Assembly: GCA_019057475.1 (NCBI GenBank)
Contig: DXJO01000022.1
Location: forward strand, 22,465-86,464
Source of the DNA: Candidatus Thorarchaeota archaeon
Lineage (GTDB): Archaea; Asgardarchaeota; Thorarchaeia; Thorarchaeales; Thorarchaeaceae
Direction of reading: 5' to 3'
Length of the DNA stretch: 64,000 nt
Part shown: piece after piece, positions 24,942-33,981 of the stretch
Position numbering within the stretch: the first letter of the stretch is position 1
How the letters are laid out: the number at the start of each line of letters is the position of its first letter
Program-made: the position numbers and the translations under genes
The notes under the pieces: generated by a model
Told to the model about the DNA's origin: nothing
Databases searched by the model: none
What the model saw: only the letters and a program-made list of their open reading frames with translations

Positions 24942-26126
24942 TTGTCGAATGCTCGTAGACTATTGTTGGAGTTCGAAACGGAAGAGGTTGGCGTTCGTGC
25001 CAGAGACAATGCGAAGATGAGAAAAGCCCTAGTTCGTGCATTTTCAGACCCCTCAGAAATTGTTAGGGAACGAGCTTTGATTGCGGCGATTGACCTTGGA
25101 GACGCCAGCATTGTGACGGATATCAGGGCACCGTTGGATGATGATAATGCGGACGTTCGCGTTGCAGCAGCTCAGGCATTGGCCTGGTACCATCAACCAA
25201 GAACTATTCCGGCTCTGATTCACGGCCTGAAGGATTCAAACACTTGGGTGAGGTCACACTGTGCACTAGGCCTTTCCAAGTTGCTCCACGGCCCGATATG
25301 GGCACGGATTCCCGGAGAGGACATAGACATCATCCACGCGGACTTTCCTGAAATGGATGAGGACAACATCAGGATATTTCTCCACAAACTGGAGCTCTCC
25401 GAGGAAGCAGTAGACCAATTCATAATGTGGAAAAGCGCGAAGTTCGAGATTGAGATTGACGAGAGCATTTTGATTAAGGAAACTGAAGGAAAACCAATCA
25501 TCCTTTCAGCTGCAATGACCGAAGGCGCCGAACCAGTAAGAGATTCTGGCCTCTCTGAGGAAGTGGAAACGATCTTGAGCGAACTGCCAGATGAAGTCAG
25601 AGCGTCATTGCCTTCCGAAGACCTTCGCAGATTGACCCCCTCAACTGCGAGGGAGCTTGTCACCTCATTGACCGCCAAAAAACCCAAGAAAAAGGCTGTC
25701 AGAGTCAAGCGGGTGAAGAGGGTACGCAAGAAGAAGAAAAAGCCTCTCGCTCGCGAGCAGCTCATTGAGAAGATACCAGCCGAGGTTCGAGAAACCGTTT
25801 CTGAGGACGTTCTCGAATCCCTAAGTACTGATGAGCTTGAGGCACTAGTTGCTGCAACACCTGAAGTAGAGGAAGCTGAACCCGCTGTAGAGGAGCCTGA
25901 GAAAAAGAAACGGAAGAAGAAGTCCGGTGAGGCACTTCCGCCCGTCGATGAGGAAGCGATCGAGGATCTGCGGTGGCAGGGATTCGTTGACAAATATGGC
26001 GAGGAAAAAGCCGACTTGCTTATCACGGTATCTCCAGAAATGCTTGAAGGTATTCCTCAGGAGCAGATTGCTGACATGGACATGGACACTCTCAGGAGCT
26101 TGATCCAAGCATTGGAACCTCGATAG
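24942..26126 (+). CDS. HEAT-repeat protein with Lys-rich linkers and three related C-terminal modules
   Basis: 394 residues from TTG, with GGAGAGAGG just upstream. Residues about 15-120 form HEAT/PBS-lyase-like helical repeats (DPSEIVRERALIAAI, DADVRVAAAQALA-type pattern, DSNTWVRSHCALGLSKLL). The C-terminal half contains three similar modules of about 30 residues: one around LPDEVRASLPSEDLRRL (about 222-250), one around IPAEVRETVSEDVLESL (about 285-310), and one at the C-terminus around VSPEMLEGIPQEQIADM. They are separated by very basic linkers (runs of Lys) and an acidic Pro-rich segment. Helical scaffold and charged linkers suggest protein or nucleic acid binding. It ends 8 bp from the convergent VWA gene. 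Confidence 0.7.
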   Translation: MSNARRLLLEFETEEVGVRARDNAKMRKALVRAFSDPSEIVRERALIAAIDLGDASIVTDIRAPLDDDNADVRVAAAQALAWYHQPRTIPALIHGLKDSNTWVRSHCALGLSKLLHGPIWARIPGEDIDIIHADFPEMDEDNIRIFLHKLELSEEAVDQFIMWKSAKFEIEIDESILIKETEGKPIILSAAMTEGAEPVRDSGLSEEVETILSELPDEVRASLPSEDLRRLTPSTARELVTSLTAKKPKKKAVRVKRVKRVRKKKKKPLAREQLIEKIPAEVRETVSEDVLESLSTDELEALVAATPEVEEAEPAVEEPEKKKRKKKSGEALPPVDEEAIEDLRWQGFVDKYGEEKADLLITVSPEMLEGIPQEQIADMDMDTLRSLIQALEPR

Positions 26127-26134
26127 GTGAATGC

Positions 26135-27340
26135 CTATCCAGATCCCCGAATCACAACTGCGAACTCACTTGCTAGTTTACCATACCATTCTAGCAGGTC
26201 ACGCATATTATCTACATGACGATAGATTCCGTTCCCATACTGGGAGATGGCTAGCATCAGTTCTTCGTCAATTTCGCTGCGCTCTCCTAGTCCAATGCAA
26301 TAGATGACCAAATTGACAGCCTCAGTGAAGCGCTCCTTCAACACTTTTAGTGGCGGGGGTCCAGATGTTGTCATTCCATCAGTAAGCAATATCAACATGG
26401 TTGGTTTCTTGGTATCGTCAAAAGCCTCGAGAATCTCGTGCGCTTTTATCAACGCGGAGCCCATGTCGGTCAGAGTGCCACCTTCTTCAACTTTGTCTAC
26501 TACGTGAGTGCTGATTATCTGAAGGCCAAGTGCCTTTTCTCGGCCCGTGCATTCCACAAAAGGCTGAACTTCGCCTGTGTCGGAGCTGAGAAATGTCATC
26601 TCACTCACTTCCTTCTCGAAAGTAATGATACCAACCTTCTCACCATAACCCCTGCCGACTTTCTCAGCTAGGTATAGGAGGATAGCCATCGCAGCTGCTT
26701 CGGCACGGCTGACCATACTGCCCTCTTCAAACCGGTCAAGGAATGCCTGAACTTCCGGGTTATCACCCGCGAGGTCCTTCAGACCCTCCCGGGCATGCGC
26801 TATATCCTGAACTGGAACATCGGTGGTCTTCATTGATCCACTAGTGTCAATACATAGTATTGCGTTGAAGGGTGTGGCTATGCCAACTGTCTTGAACTCA
26901 TACCCGGTCTTCTCTCTCAATGCTTCAAAGGCAAGCTTTGCGAAGCTTTTCCCGGATAACAGCGGTCTGACATTCATTATCTCTACATTCGCATTCATCT
27001 CGGGCCAATTGAATGACATCCCCGGATAGACAAGCCGACCATCAATAATTTTCTCAAGAGACTTTACTCTTTCAGCTGCACGGGTGACCAAGTCATCTGT
27101 GTTGGCGTCTTCTGTAAGTGGCTTCAGACCGAACTCCACGTACTCTAGAGCTGTCATATCCTTATCATAGAGCGTTACTTCAACCATATCCGATTCCATA
27201 AGCAATGAAGCTTCCAGAATCAGTGTGTCAATCACAATTTGGTCCGGAGGAACGTCCTTGCTCTTCCTAATCTCTGCAGCTCCCCAAAATGCAGATTGAG
27301 AGTCTTCAAAAACGACGATAGATCCCATCTCTGCGTTCAA
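26135..27340 (-). CDS. VWA-domain protein with N-terminal Cdc48-N-like barrel (5' end probably upstream)
   Basis: 401 residues from the first ATG, but coding similarity clearly continues upstream to about 27424. The extra residues include GGDLRGYANLHPKTAKALN, a typical start of a Cdc48-N/double-psi barrel. After the barrel (about first 100 residues) comes a linker domain, then a VWA domain with an intact MIDAS: DTSGSM near residue 168, a Thr in GGTLTDMGSA, and Asp in LLTDGMT. VWA domains bind metal and partner proteins and often work with AAA ATPases; none is encoded here. A full-length, degenerate copy of this protein forms the C-terminal half of the gene at 29100-31763. Confidence 0.8.
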   Translation of the reverse strand: MNAEMGSIVVFEDSQSAFWGAAEIRKSKDVPPDQIVIDTLILEASLLMESDMVEVTLYDKDMTALEYVEFGLKPLTEDANTDDLVTRAAERVKSLEKIIDGRLVYPGMSFNWPEMNANVEIMNVRPLLSGKSFAKLAFEALREKTGYEFKTVGIATPFNAILCIDTSGSMKTTDVPVQDIAHAREGLKDLAGDNPEVQAFLDRFEEGSMVSRAEAAAMAILLYLAEKVGRGYGEKVGIITFEKEVSEMTFLSSDTGEVQPFVECTGREKALGLQIISTHVVDKVEEGGTLTDMGSALIKAHEILEAFDDTKKPTMLILLTDGMTTSGPPPLKVLKERFTEAVNLVIYCIGLGERSEIDEELMLAISQYGNGIYRHVDNMRDLLEWYGKLASEFAVVIRGSG

Positions 27341-27432
27341 AGCTTTAGCAGTCTTAGGATGAAGATTGGCGTAGCCTCTTAGGTCGCCACCGTCAACGAT
27401 TTCAAGTTTCGCCTTCTTAGTGATGGCAATAG

Positions 27433-27439
27433 CCTCCGC
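27433..27439 (-). promoter_or_regulatory. Ribosome-binding site without a canonical start codon after it
   Basis: GCGGAGG on the minus strand is followed by ATT (27430-27428) and ATC (27424-27422) in frame with the VWA protein. No in-frame ATG, GTG or TTG lies between it and TTG 27352. A TATA-like TTTATAAAA is at 27459-27467. Confidence 0.45.
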
Positions 27440-27458
27440 TACAAGTTTCCCGTCCTCA

Positions 27459-27467
27459 TTTTATAAA
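27459..27467 (-). promoter_or_regulatory. TATA box of the VWA gene
   Basis: TTTATAAAA on the minus strand, which predicts a transcript start near 27437 and so a very short leader before the inferred start at 27424-27430. It lies in the gap between the amidohydrolase stop and the VWA gene, so the VWA gene has its own promoter. Confidence 0.55.
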
Positions 27468-27486
27468 GAATTGTGAGGTACTAAGG

Positions 27487-28986
27487 TCATCCAAGCATGG
27501 ACTCAATCGCAGATGTGAATTCTTTGGGGGTTGAAAAGAGCTTCGAGTTGCTTGTCAGGTCAGTTGAGAGAATGGGGTGCTTCTTCTGTTGCGCCAACTC
27601 AGTAGAGAGCATAGTGGCCTTTTCGTAGTCGTTCAGGATGATGCAACTAATCATGTCATTGGGGTGCGATTTCACCCAGACTATGAATTCACGCGCATCA
27701 TCTCGCGTTCGTAATGTCATGAAGTAGGAATCAAAGTATATGCCGTTGTCGCCCCCCGCAGACATCGGCCGCAGGTCAGGCCATGTCCTTTTGGGGGGCA
27801 GCATGTAGTCCACAGAGGCGAGATTTAGTGCACCCTCTGCTATCTTTGCGATAAGGCTAGTTTCCAATACTGAACGTGCAGACTTTTTCTTCTGTGTGCA
27901 TGTTAGCATTTGGGGGTTCTCATGAGCCATACGCTTTGTTCGGAATGGCGTTCCAACGAGGGACAATGCGTTGCCTCCAAGGATCCTCTGAATGTCACTG
28001 AGAGACCCCAAGAAATCCCTAGATAGAAGGTGTAAAATCACATCGGCGGCTTGGACTGAGAGAAAGCTGTAGTCCGTGCCGAAAAGAAATTTCTCTGACC
28101 AATGAAAACCGGCATTTGCCAGCATATCGGTGGCTGTGCGAAACAGAACAGGAACATCCTGATCATGAAGGGTTGAGGTTTCTCCATAGATGACAGGGTC
28201 TCTCAGCAGCTCGTGGAAATGGGGGTCTCCAGGACTCATCCCGCAATGAGCCAAAATAATTTTCAAACCTTTCATTGCTTTTGCATACTTTTGCTCGTTT
28301 CGCATGGCTTCGACCATGGCATGTATCCGTCGCGCCGTTTTTACGTTCCGAGTGTCGAATATAATTGGAACCTTCAGCTCGCCAGCCTTTCTCACGACAC
28401 GTAGAGTCATTTCATCTTCGATTTCTTCAACGAAAAGCTGTGCTACCGGATGCAGCTTAAGACCCCTAAGTCCGAGCTTTGTTACTGCGCGATTAAGCTC
28501 TCGGACTGCTGCGGTTCTAGACCTCAGAAAGTCTTTTGGGTCAACTCTTGCGAAACCAATCAGCCGAGTTGAGTGAGGAGCACGAGTGGTCCATCCCGCG
28601 ATTTTATCATTTGATACCTTGAAGGAAGCCCCCTTGCCTTCCTCTAGGTAGTCATCTGTGAAGGGAAAGACAATGGTTCTGTCTACAAGCCATCCATGAT
28701 TAAGTCGCGCCCAACTCTTCCGACTGGAGAAACATTTGGAGGGTAGGTTGGAAGGCACCACATCCACGGGTTCGAACAAGAGTGCATCACTCTCTTTCAG
28801 GTCCTTGACCATGCGCTGCATTTCAAACCAGAGCAGAGCGTAAAACTCGTACGCGCCAGGAGGTGTGTTTGTGTGTCCTTTCTCGCGACCCATATGGTGA
28901 TGCGCGTCTACGATATACAGCCTGAACTTCTGTCCCTTCTTGATGCCTTTCTCAGGCTGGTCCTCAATCGCTCGAACTACGAGCAT
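27487..28986 (-). CDS. Amidohydrolase-2-type TIM-barrel hydrolase with extra C-terminal domain
   Basis: 499 residues; GAGGAG precedes the ATG. The metal-dependent hydrolase hallmarks are present: DAHHH at 27-31 (the HxH pair), GLKLHP near residue 195 (Lys and His), ILAHCG near residue 268, and FGTDYSF near residue 325 with the catalytic Asp. The barrel probably ends near residue 355. A C-terminal region of about 130 residues (containing NLASVDYML) has no recognised family but is conserved in the fused paralogue at 29100. The substrate is unknown. It is transcribed toward the VWA gene, 147 bp away. Confidence 0.8.
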   Translation of the reverse strand: MLVVRAIEDQPEKGIKKGQKFRLYIVDAHHHMGREKGHTNTPPGAYEFYALLWFEMQRMVKDLKESDALLFEPVDVVPSNLPSKCFSSRKSWARLNHGWLVDRTIVFPFTDDYLEEGKGASFKVSNDKIAGWTTRAPHSTRLIGFARVDPKDFLRSRTAAVRELNRAVTKLGLRGLKLHPVAQLFVEEIEDEMTLRVVRKAGELKVPIIFDTRNVKTARRIHAMVEAMRNEQKYAKAMKGLKIILAHCGMSPGDPHFHELLRDPVIYGETSTLHDQDVPVLFRTATDMLANAGFHWSEKFLFGTDYSFLSVQAADVILHLLSRDFLGSLSDIQRILGGNALSLVGTPFRTKRMAHENPQMLTCTQKKKSARSVLETSLIAKIAEGALNLASVDYMLPPKRTWPDLRPMSAGGDNGIYFDSYFMTLRTRDDAREFIVWVKSHPNDMISCIILNDYEKATMLSTELAQQKKHPILSTDLTSNSKLFSTPKEFTSAIESMLG

Positions 28987-29099
28987 GTGTTCTTCGCTCC
29001 TCTAGGTAGGAGATACATCAAATGCTCGACATAAACCATTGCGTGAGATACATTCATCTGATATTTCATCTTGGAAGACGTGACACGAGGTAAGACTCG

Positions 29100-31763
29100 A
29101 TGCTTGTGGCTGAAGACATTGCGGCAAACGAGATAAGACGGTTCTTTGTAGTGGACGCGTCACTTCATCTCGGGTCAGTTAGAGTCGGCACGACTCTCAG
29201 CACATTCGACCCCGCAAGAGCCTTTACATACTTTGGCGCTCTTGAGAATCAATTGATAGAATACGCGTCCCGCTTCTCCGAGTCATTCCAATACATTCCA
29301 CGGCGAGCTTATAGCTACTTGAAGCATCCGCCTATCCTCTCAAGCTTGTGCCAGAGCACGCTAGAGGAACCTGAGTCCAGCTGGTTGGTCGACCAATTCT
29401 TGACATGTCCACTCATCAGTGTGGGACATACATCACTTCCTAAAGCAGAACAGATGAAAAACACAAAGTCGATTCAGGAATGGTCCATGGGCCCCCCGTA
29501 TGGTCCCAGATTGTACCATATCCAGGATATGCGTCACGGACGTCACACCCGCTCCGGTTGGGGGTGCATAATGAAAGCTGCCGACCTCGGGCAACGCATG
29601 GAGGAAACGAATCTCAACGACCTTGATGGTTATATCCAGATGGGGCATCCAGTATTTGTGGAAATGGATGAGCCGGATGACATTGACATTGTATTGAAAT
29701 GGCTCATTACCCTAAAGGAAGCAGGACACAAAAGACCATCATTGCTGCTTGATCCAAGAGCTCACAAGGATTGGAACGCAGGAATCACAAGGCTAGTTGA
29801 TATCCCAAGGAGCAGGATTCTGACTTCAGGAGCCACTATCTCATCGCTCTCGACCCTTGTGCGGCACCTCAGGAAAACCAGCATAGAAGCAGATTGGTCA
29901 TCAAGACTAGTTTTCGCCACCCGTTATCCTGAAACACAGAGCGGAGATGGCGTTTCAGAGATTCTAAGCTATCTACTGAGTAAGAACCTGGCGGCCAGTC
30001 CACAAGAACTCCAGAGAGTGCTTGGTGGGAACATCTTGTCCATGATGCCTCCAAGACCGTCGTTCCTTTCTTATGCTGATAATGACTCTGCAGTTGTTGC
30101 AGAGGGACACCTAGGCAAGGCATCGCTAAACGAGATTGCGCGCATCCTCCGATTGGTGGTTGGTCGCAGACTTCAGAGCGTCGCTTCGGTTGATTACATG
30201 ATCGGAAATGATGGAGGAGTCGTGCACCTAGATGGCGCATTGGTAACTCTCACGACACCATCGACGAATACAGCTACTAGTATGGCAATAATCCTCGAGA
30301 GGAATGGTTCCTTGAAGCTCGTAGGATGGAAGCGTACATTCACAGATACACTGCATACTAGGAACAGCGAGGCATTTTCCACACTTGCTAGATCAATAGC
30401 AATGTCAGATGGACTCATTTTGAGTTCTCCCTCCCAAATGACGCGGTTCGACCAAGCTGTGATGAGCTGCTTGCAAGTTAAGAACCCGCAGGAAATCTTG
30501 TCGGCTCTGCATTTCCAAATGGACATTGCTGACTATGAACAGGGAGCGATTCTCGTTTCTCCTGACGATATGCGCGCGCTCAACGTCAGCGAGGGGGACC
30601 ATTTGCTTGTGCTTGACACCGCAACAACCCGATGGTGGATCGGCAAGGCTGTGATGGACGAAGAACACCCGAGGAAGCGGATAGGAATCTCTTCGCAAGA
30701 TGCGATGCTTGGGGGTTTCACTGAATCAAGAAATGTTGACCTCGCCAAAACTGAAAGGAAGGTAGTCAATCTTGGCGAAACGGTCCTTTCATTTGACAAT
30801 GCGGATGGCCCCCCAAATGGAGAAACCTCTGCATCATTGCATCTCCGAACTGATACTGTCAGAAGGATGTTGCATAATAGGTTCGTTGGCAAAGGTATGA
30901 AGTTCAGTATTGGAAACGGAGGGCACGAAATCTGCCTTACGTTCGCGCAATCCAGCCCCAGACTAGATCCGAGCCAGATCGGTCGCATGAATGGCGCGTC
31001 GATTCGATTCCAACCGTCCCAATCACTCAGGGAGTTCAATGTGATTATCAGTGTTTCAGCAGATCAGAATATGCGAATACGAGACATCACGCTAAAATCA
31101 AAGTACTCGATCCAATCTAGGCTCGAACCATTAGTAGAGAGGGTCCCAGAGCTAGGAGCCTTCTTGAGTGGCCTTGGTGACACAATTACAAGAGCTGAGC
31201 TAGCCGCCCTGTTTTCGTTACTTGTCGTGAGCACAATTGCGGACAATCGCACTGGAGGGCGTCTAGGTATTGTCACAGTCACTGTTCCAGCTCAGAAGTT
31301 TTCTGTTCAGAAGAGAGGTGTTGTCCAGTCATTTGTGGAATTTCGGGAGGACCTATCTTCCGAGGAAGTCCTGATTTCCATGGTCTATTCAATACTTGAT
31401 ACCTTGCGACAATCCGTGCAAGCGGTCAGCATAGCAGATGGTTACAGAGCCGTTGCAGAAATGTTGGAGGATTTCGGTCCTGAACGACCGACCCTAGTGA
31501 TGATTCTTGGAAGTGATGTGGATGATGACCATGGAAGACCCTTCCTTCGAGCGATAGCTGAAAGCGAGAGGTGTTTGTTTGACTTCATGGGACTTGGTAT
31601 GACTTTTGATGAGAAGAAAGCGCTGCAAGTGTTTGACGGTATTGTCGGAGGAGTCTACCCAATCACTTCATTCTCAACACGCGCCTTTGACGACTATCTA
31701 CTTGGGGCAATCGACCACGTTGTGCCAATCGTTGAAGAGCCAGAATTTAAGGGAAATCAATAG
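29100..31763 (+). CDS. Fused degenerate amidohydrolase / Cdc48-N-like barrel / VWA protein
   Basis: 887 residues; GAGGT precedes the ATG at 8 nt. Residues 1-458 align with the whole neighbouring amidohydrolase (27487-28986), including its odd C-terminal region (VASVDYMI at 360-367 against LASVDYML). Residues about 470-880 align with the whole VWA neighbour (26135-27424): barrel with VSPDDMRALNVSEGD (486-500), linker, then FNVIISVSADQNM (646-658) in place of the VWA start. Catalytic residues are lost: the first metal His is Ser21, the Lys site reads YIQMGHP, the His site reads LTSGAT, the Asp site reads FATRYPE; the MIDAS Asp-x-Ser-x-Ser is gone. It is therefore most likely a structural pseudoenzyme. 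The gene is divergent from its two relatives. Confidence 0.8.
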   Translation: MLVAEDIAANEIRRFFVVDASLHLGSVRVGTTLSTFDPARAFTYFGALENQLIEYASRFSESFQYIPRRAYSYLKHPPILSSLCQSTLEEPESSWLVDQFLTCPLISVGHTSLPKAEQMKNTKSIQEWSMGPPYGPRLYHIQDMRHGRHTRSGWGCIMKAADLGQRMEETNLNDLDGYIQMGHPVFVEMDEPDDIDIVLKWLITLKEAGHKRPSLLLDPRAHKDWNAGITRLVDIPRSRILTSGATISSLSTLVRHLRKTSIEADWSSRLVFATRYPETQSGDGVSEILSYLLSKNLAASPQELQRVLGGNILSMMPPRPSFLSYADNDSAVVAEGHLGKASLNEIARILRLVVGRRLQSVASVDYMIGNDGGVVHLDGALVTLTTPSTNTATSMAIILERNGSLKLVGWKRTFTDTLHTRNSEAFSTLARSIAMSDGLILSSPSQMTRFDQAVMSCLQVKNPQEILSALHFQMDIADYEQGAILVSPDDMRALNVSEGDHLLVLDTATTRWWIGKAVMDEEHPRKRIGISSQDAMLGGFTESRNVDLAKTERKVVNLGETVLSFDNADGPPNGETSASLHLRTDTVRRMLHNRFVGKGMKFSIGNGGHEICLTFAQSSPRLDPSQIGRMNGASIRFQPSQSLREFNVIISVSADQNMRIRDITLKSKYSIQSRLEPLVERVPELGAFLSGLGDTITRAELAALFSLLVVSTIADNRTGGRLGIVTVTVPAQKFSVQKRGVVQSFVEFREDLSSEEVLISMVYSILDTLRQSVQAVSIADGYRAVAEMLEDFGPERPTLVMILGSDVDDDHGRPFLRAIAESERCLFDFMGLGMTFDEKKALQVFDGIVGGVYPITSFSTRAFDDYLLGAIDHVVPIVEEPEFKGNQ

Positions 31764-32040
31764 CATCAGAAATCGCGGCGAGTCTAGTTTCGAAGGATTG
31801 TGTTTTGCGCTCCAGTTTTTCCAGAGTCATGCGAACTCCTTCTATTAGGGTAACCAGATTCGATAACGTTCCAGTGCCAGATTCGGATACCCCCCTCATG
31901 TGCACCTTCAAATGATTGTCTAGATCCTTAGTAACTAGAAACACCCTACCTGCAATCTCTTCAAGTGCTCTCAACCGATCTGCAGTCTGTTCCATCTGGT
32001 CAACCAATTCACTCAGATCTCCATCAGCCACATGAATCAC
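31747..32040 (-). CDS. Small coiled-coil protein A
   Basis: 97 residues from GTG, whose first bases overlap the stop of the next upstream gene (GTGA overlap), so the two are translationally coupled. Largely heptad-patterned helix (residues about 5-35 and 60-92), no Cys, no membrane segment. No family recognised. Its 3' end overlaps the end of the convergent fusion gene by 17 bp. Confidence 0.65.
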   Translation of the reverse strand: MIHVADGDLSELVDQMEQTADRLRALEEIAGRVFLVTKDLDNHLKVHMRGVSESGTGTLSNLVTLIEGVRMTLEKLERKTQSFETRLAAISDAIDFP

Positions 32041-32339
32041 CCTTGCAGATGGTCGTCGGTTTGCGCCAGTGCGCGCTCAAGAGTTTCCAGCCGCTTTGAT
32101 AGACTTTCAAGACGCTCTACGACTTCGCTGAGTCTGATGTCTATTTGACTTGATACAGACGCCTCGTGCCGTTCAGTCGTGTCTAGTGATGGGCGCACCT
32201 GAGGTTCGCCTGATAGCTTAGCTAGTCCATCTTCTAGGTCCGCCACAGTTTGGAGAAGGTCTGGAATGGACACTTTGTCGAGTCGTTTGTTAATCAAGAT
32301 AAGTGCACGTTCGATCTTCTCAAGCTTGCGCGCGCTCAA
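32037..32339 (-). CDS. Small coiled-coil protein B
   Basis: 100 residues from TTG with GGAGG 9 nt upstream. Two heptad-rich helices (about 3-42 and 65-95) flank a variable Pro-containing middle. Located 14 bp downstream of the second VWA gene and overlapping coiled-coil protein A by 4 bp, so the three genes form an operon. A heteromeric coiled-coil pair attached to a VWA protein is a reasonable inference. Confidence 0.65.
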   Translation of the reverse strand: MSARKLEKIERALILINKRLDKVSIPDLLQTVADLEDGLAKLSGEPQVRPSLDTTERHEASVSSQIDIRLSEVVERLESLSKRLETLERALAQTDDHLQG

Positions 32340-32353
32340 ACAGATGCCTCCAT

Positions 32354-33517
32354 TCAGTATAGTCGTGTCTTGTAGATTTCATGTGCTAATGGTTTGGAAC
32401 CATACAGAACCTCTACTCTAATGTTAGCTTTTCCTTTCTCATCCGACATTGGTACAAGCTTCAGCGTAATCTTCTGATCAGACCTGGGACCGACCTCATG
32501 CTTTTCATTGGTGACCTCAGACACTGAATCACCAACGACAATTGAAACGATAACCCGAATTCCAACAGTGACTTGACTTGGGTTGACAATCCTGATTCGG
32601 TAATTAAACGCTTTGCCCCCAACAAGTGCATCAGGCACCGCTCCGAGGTCCACAGACAACCCTAGATGGTCAGATGTCAGAGGTCGTCCCTTTGGCCATC
32701 TTGTGATTCGCCCCAGCTCTTGTAGTCTTGAAAGCGATGTTTTGAGAACCCTCAACTCCAGGCCAAGCTCTTCTGCAGCTTCAGCCAGATCAAAGCTCCC
32801 ATCATGGCGTTCATAAAACAAGAGGATGCGTCTGTCCTCCTCAATGAGATCGCCAACACTCTCAAGAATCTCCAAGATTGCTTCAGGCAGTTCATCAGCC
32901 TCACGAAGAGAGAAGTATCTTCCACTTTCTACGAATTCTGCAATGCTTCTAAACGACGTTTCCACCAGGGGATTGCAGCCACATACAAACGGAAAGAATG
33001 TGGTACCGAAGTTGTCCTTCATGGCCTTAAGCTCAGCCTTTGGATCATAGCCCTTGGGACATCCATCGGGAAAGTAATCGTCACCTAGTGAATTGTAGTC
33101 CGTTCCATGTGGCGGCGCATCGCCCACTAGGAGGAGAACTTTGTACGCATCATTCGACCATGAAAGCTTTGTGCGGGCATCGAACAGTCCATCTGCCACA
33201 GCCTCAGGAGTATCACCACCTTCGGATGGCTTCAGGTCAGATATCTGGCGATGCACCTTTTTCATTTGGTCAGTGAAGTCAAAGACGCGTGTCACGTAGG
33301 TGCGGTCTTGAGGGGGATGATCCCTGTACGATACTATTCCGAACCGAATTCTCAGGTCTTTGGTGCGAGTCACAACCTTATCCACGATGTCGAAGAGACT
33401 ATCCTTGACTGCGCGGATGTCATCCTTCATGCTTCCTGTGGTATCAACTACAAAGGCAACGTCCAGCTTCGCAGGGGGCACCCCTATCGTCTCCTGCCGG
33501 ACGAGAGAATTAGCCAC
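32354..33517 (-). CDS. VWA-domain protein with winged-helix-like and beta-sandwich C-terminus
   Basis: 387 residues from GTG, with a TATA-like stretch (33535-33543) close upstream, so the leader is very short. Residues about 15-225 form a VWA domain with MIDAS DTTGSM near residue 25, a Thr/Asp in GGDTPEAVADG and LLVGDAPPHG. Residues about 235-290 look like a winged helix (FDLAEAAEELGLELRVLKTSLSRLQELGRI). Residues about 300-387 are a beta-sandwich of the type seen in surface or scaffold proteins. This is not the same subfamily as the barrel-VWA protein at 26135. No signal peptide, so it is presumably cytoplasmic. First gene of the operon with two coiled-coil proteins. Confidence 0.82.
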   Translation of the reverse strand: MANSLVRQETIGVPPAKLDVAFVVDTTGSMKDDIRAVKDSLFDIVDKVVTRTKDLRIRFGIVSYRDHPPQDRTYVTRVFDFTDQMKKVHRQISDLKPSEGGDTPEAVADGLFDARTKLSWSNDAYKVLLLVGDAPPHGTDYNSLGDDYFPDGCPKGYDPKAELKAMKDNFGTTFFPFVCGCNPLVETSFRSIAEFVESGRYFSLREADELPEAILEILESVGDLIEEDRRILLFYERHDGSFDLAEAAEELGLELRVLKTSLSRLQELGRITRWPKGRPLTSDHLGLSVDLGAVPDALVGGKAFNYRIRIVNPSQVTVGIRVIVSIVVGDSVSEVTNEKHEVGPRSDQKITLKLVPMSDEKGKANIRVEVLYGSKPLAHEIYKTRLY

Positions 33518-33578
33518 AATTAAGCTTTTGGAGGATAATTACAAACACAGCAGGCTTTTTGAAGGCTTGAAAGAATCG

Positions 33579-33971
33579 ATGCACGTGAAACTGATGAACG
33601 AGAGCGCAGTCGTTATTGAAATCGAGTTCGATGATGGAACTGTCTTGAAAGGAGTACTTGACAGAGTGTTAGGCCCGCTCATCATCGCAGATATTAAAGC
33701 CGCTGCACCAATCGATGGCAAGGCTGCCCTAATGAGAGGAGCTATGCAGATAACAATTGGAATCAAGAGAGGCAATCGGAGACCCACAAATGATGTGAAA
33801 AAAGGTGACATTGCATACATGCCACTCGGCGACAATCTCTGCATCTACCTCAAGGATACGCGAACATTTAGTCCAGTAAACATCTTGGGCAAAGTCACAT
33901 CAGATGATGTTCTTGAGAAGCTTGACAGAATTCGTCGTGGTAGCAGGGCCACGTTTCGGATTATGGAATGA
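33579..33971 (+). CDS. Cyclophilin-like (DUF369/COG2164-type) protein
   Basis: About 130 residues from ATG 33579; the open frame extends upstream into the divergent VWA gene but that part is not family-like. Matches the small archaeal cyclophilin-like fold: start with a beta strand (VKLMNESAVVIEIEFDD), and the C-terminal pattern KKGDIAYMPLGDNLCIYL followed by PVNILGKV and a final helix-strand. Proteins of this family have the cyclophilin barrel but no demonstrated prolyl isomerase activity. It sits between the VWA operon and the E2F-like gene, with which it is convergent. Confidence 0.7.
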   Translation: MHVKLMNESAVVIEIEFDDGTVLKGVLDRVLGPLIIADIKAAAPIDGKAALMRGAMQITIGIKRGNRRPTNDVKKGDIAYMPLGDNLCIYLKDTRTFSPVNILGKVTSDDVLEKLDRIRRGSRATFRIME

Positions 33972-33981
33972 AGCAGAGGAT

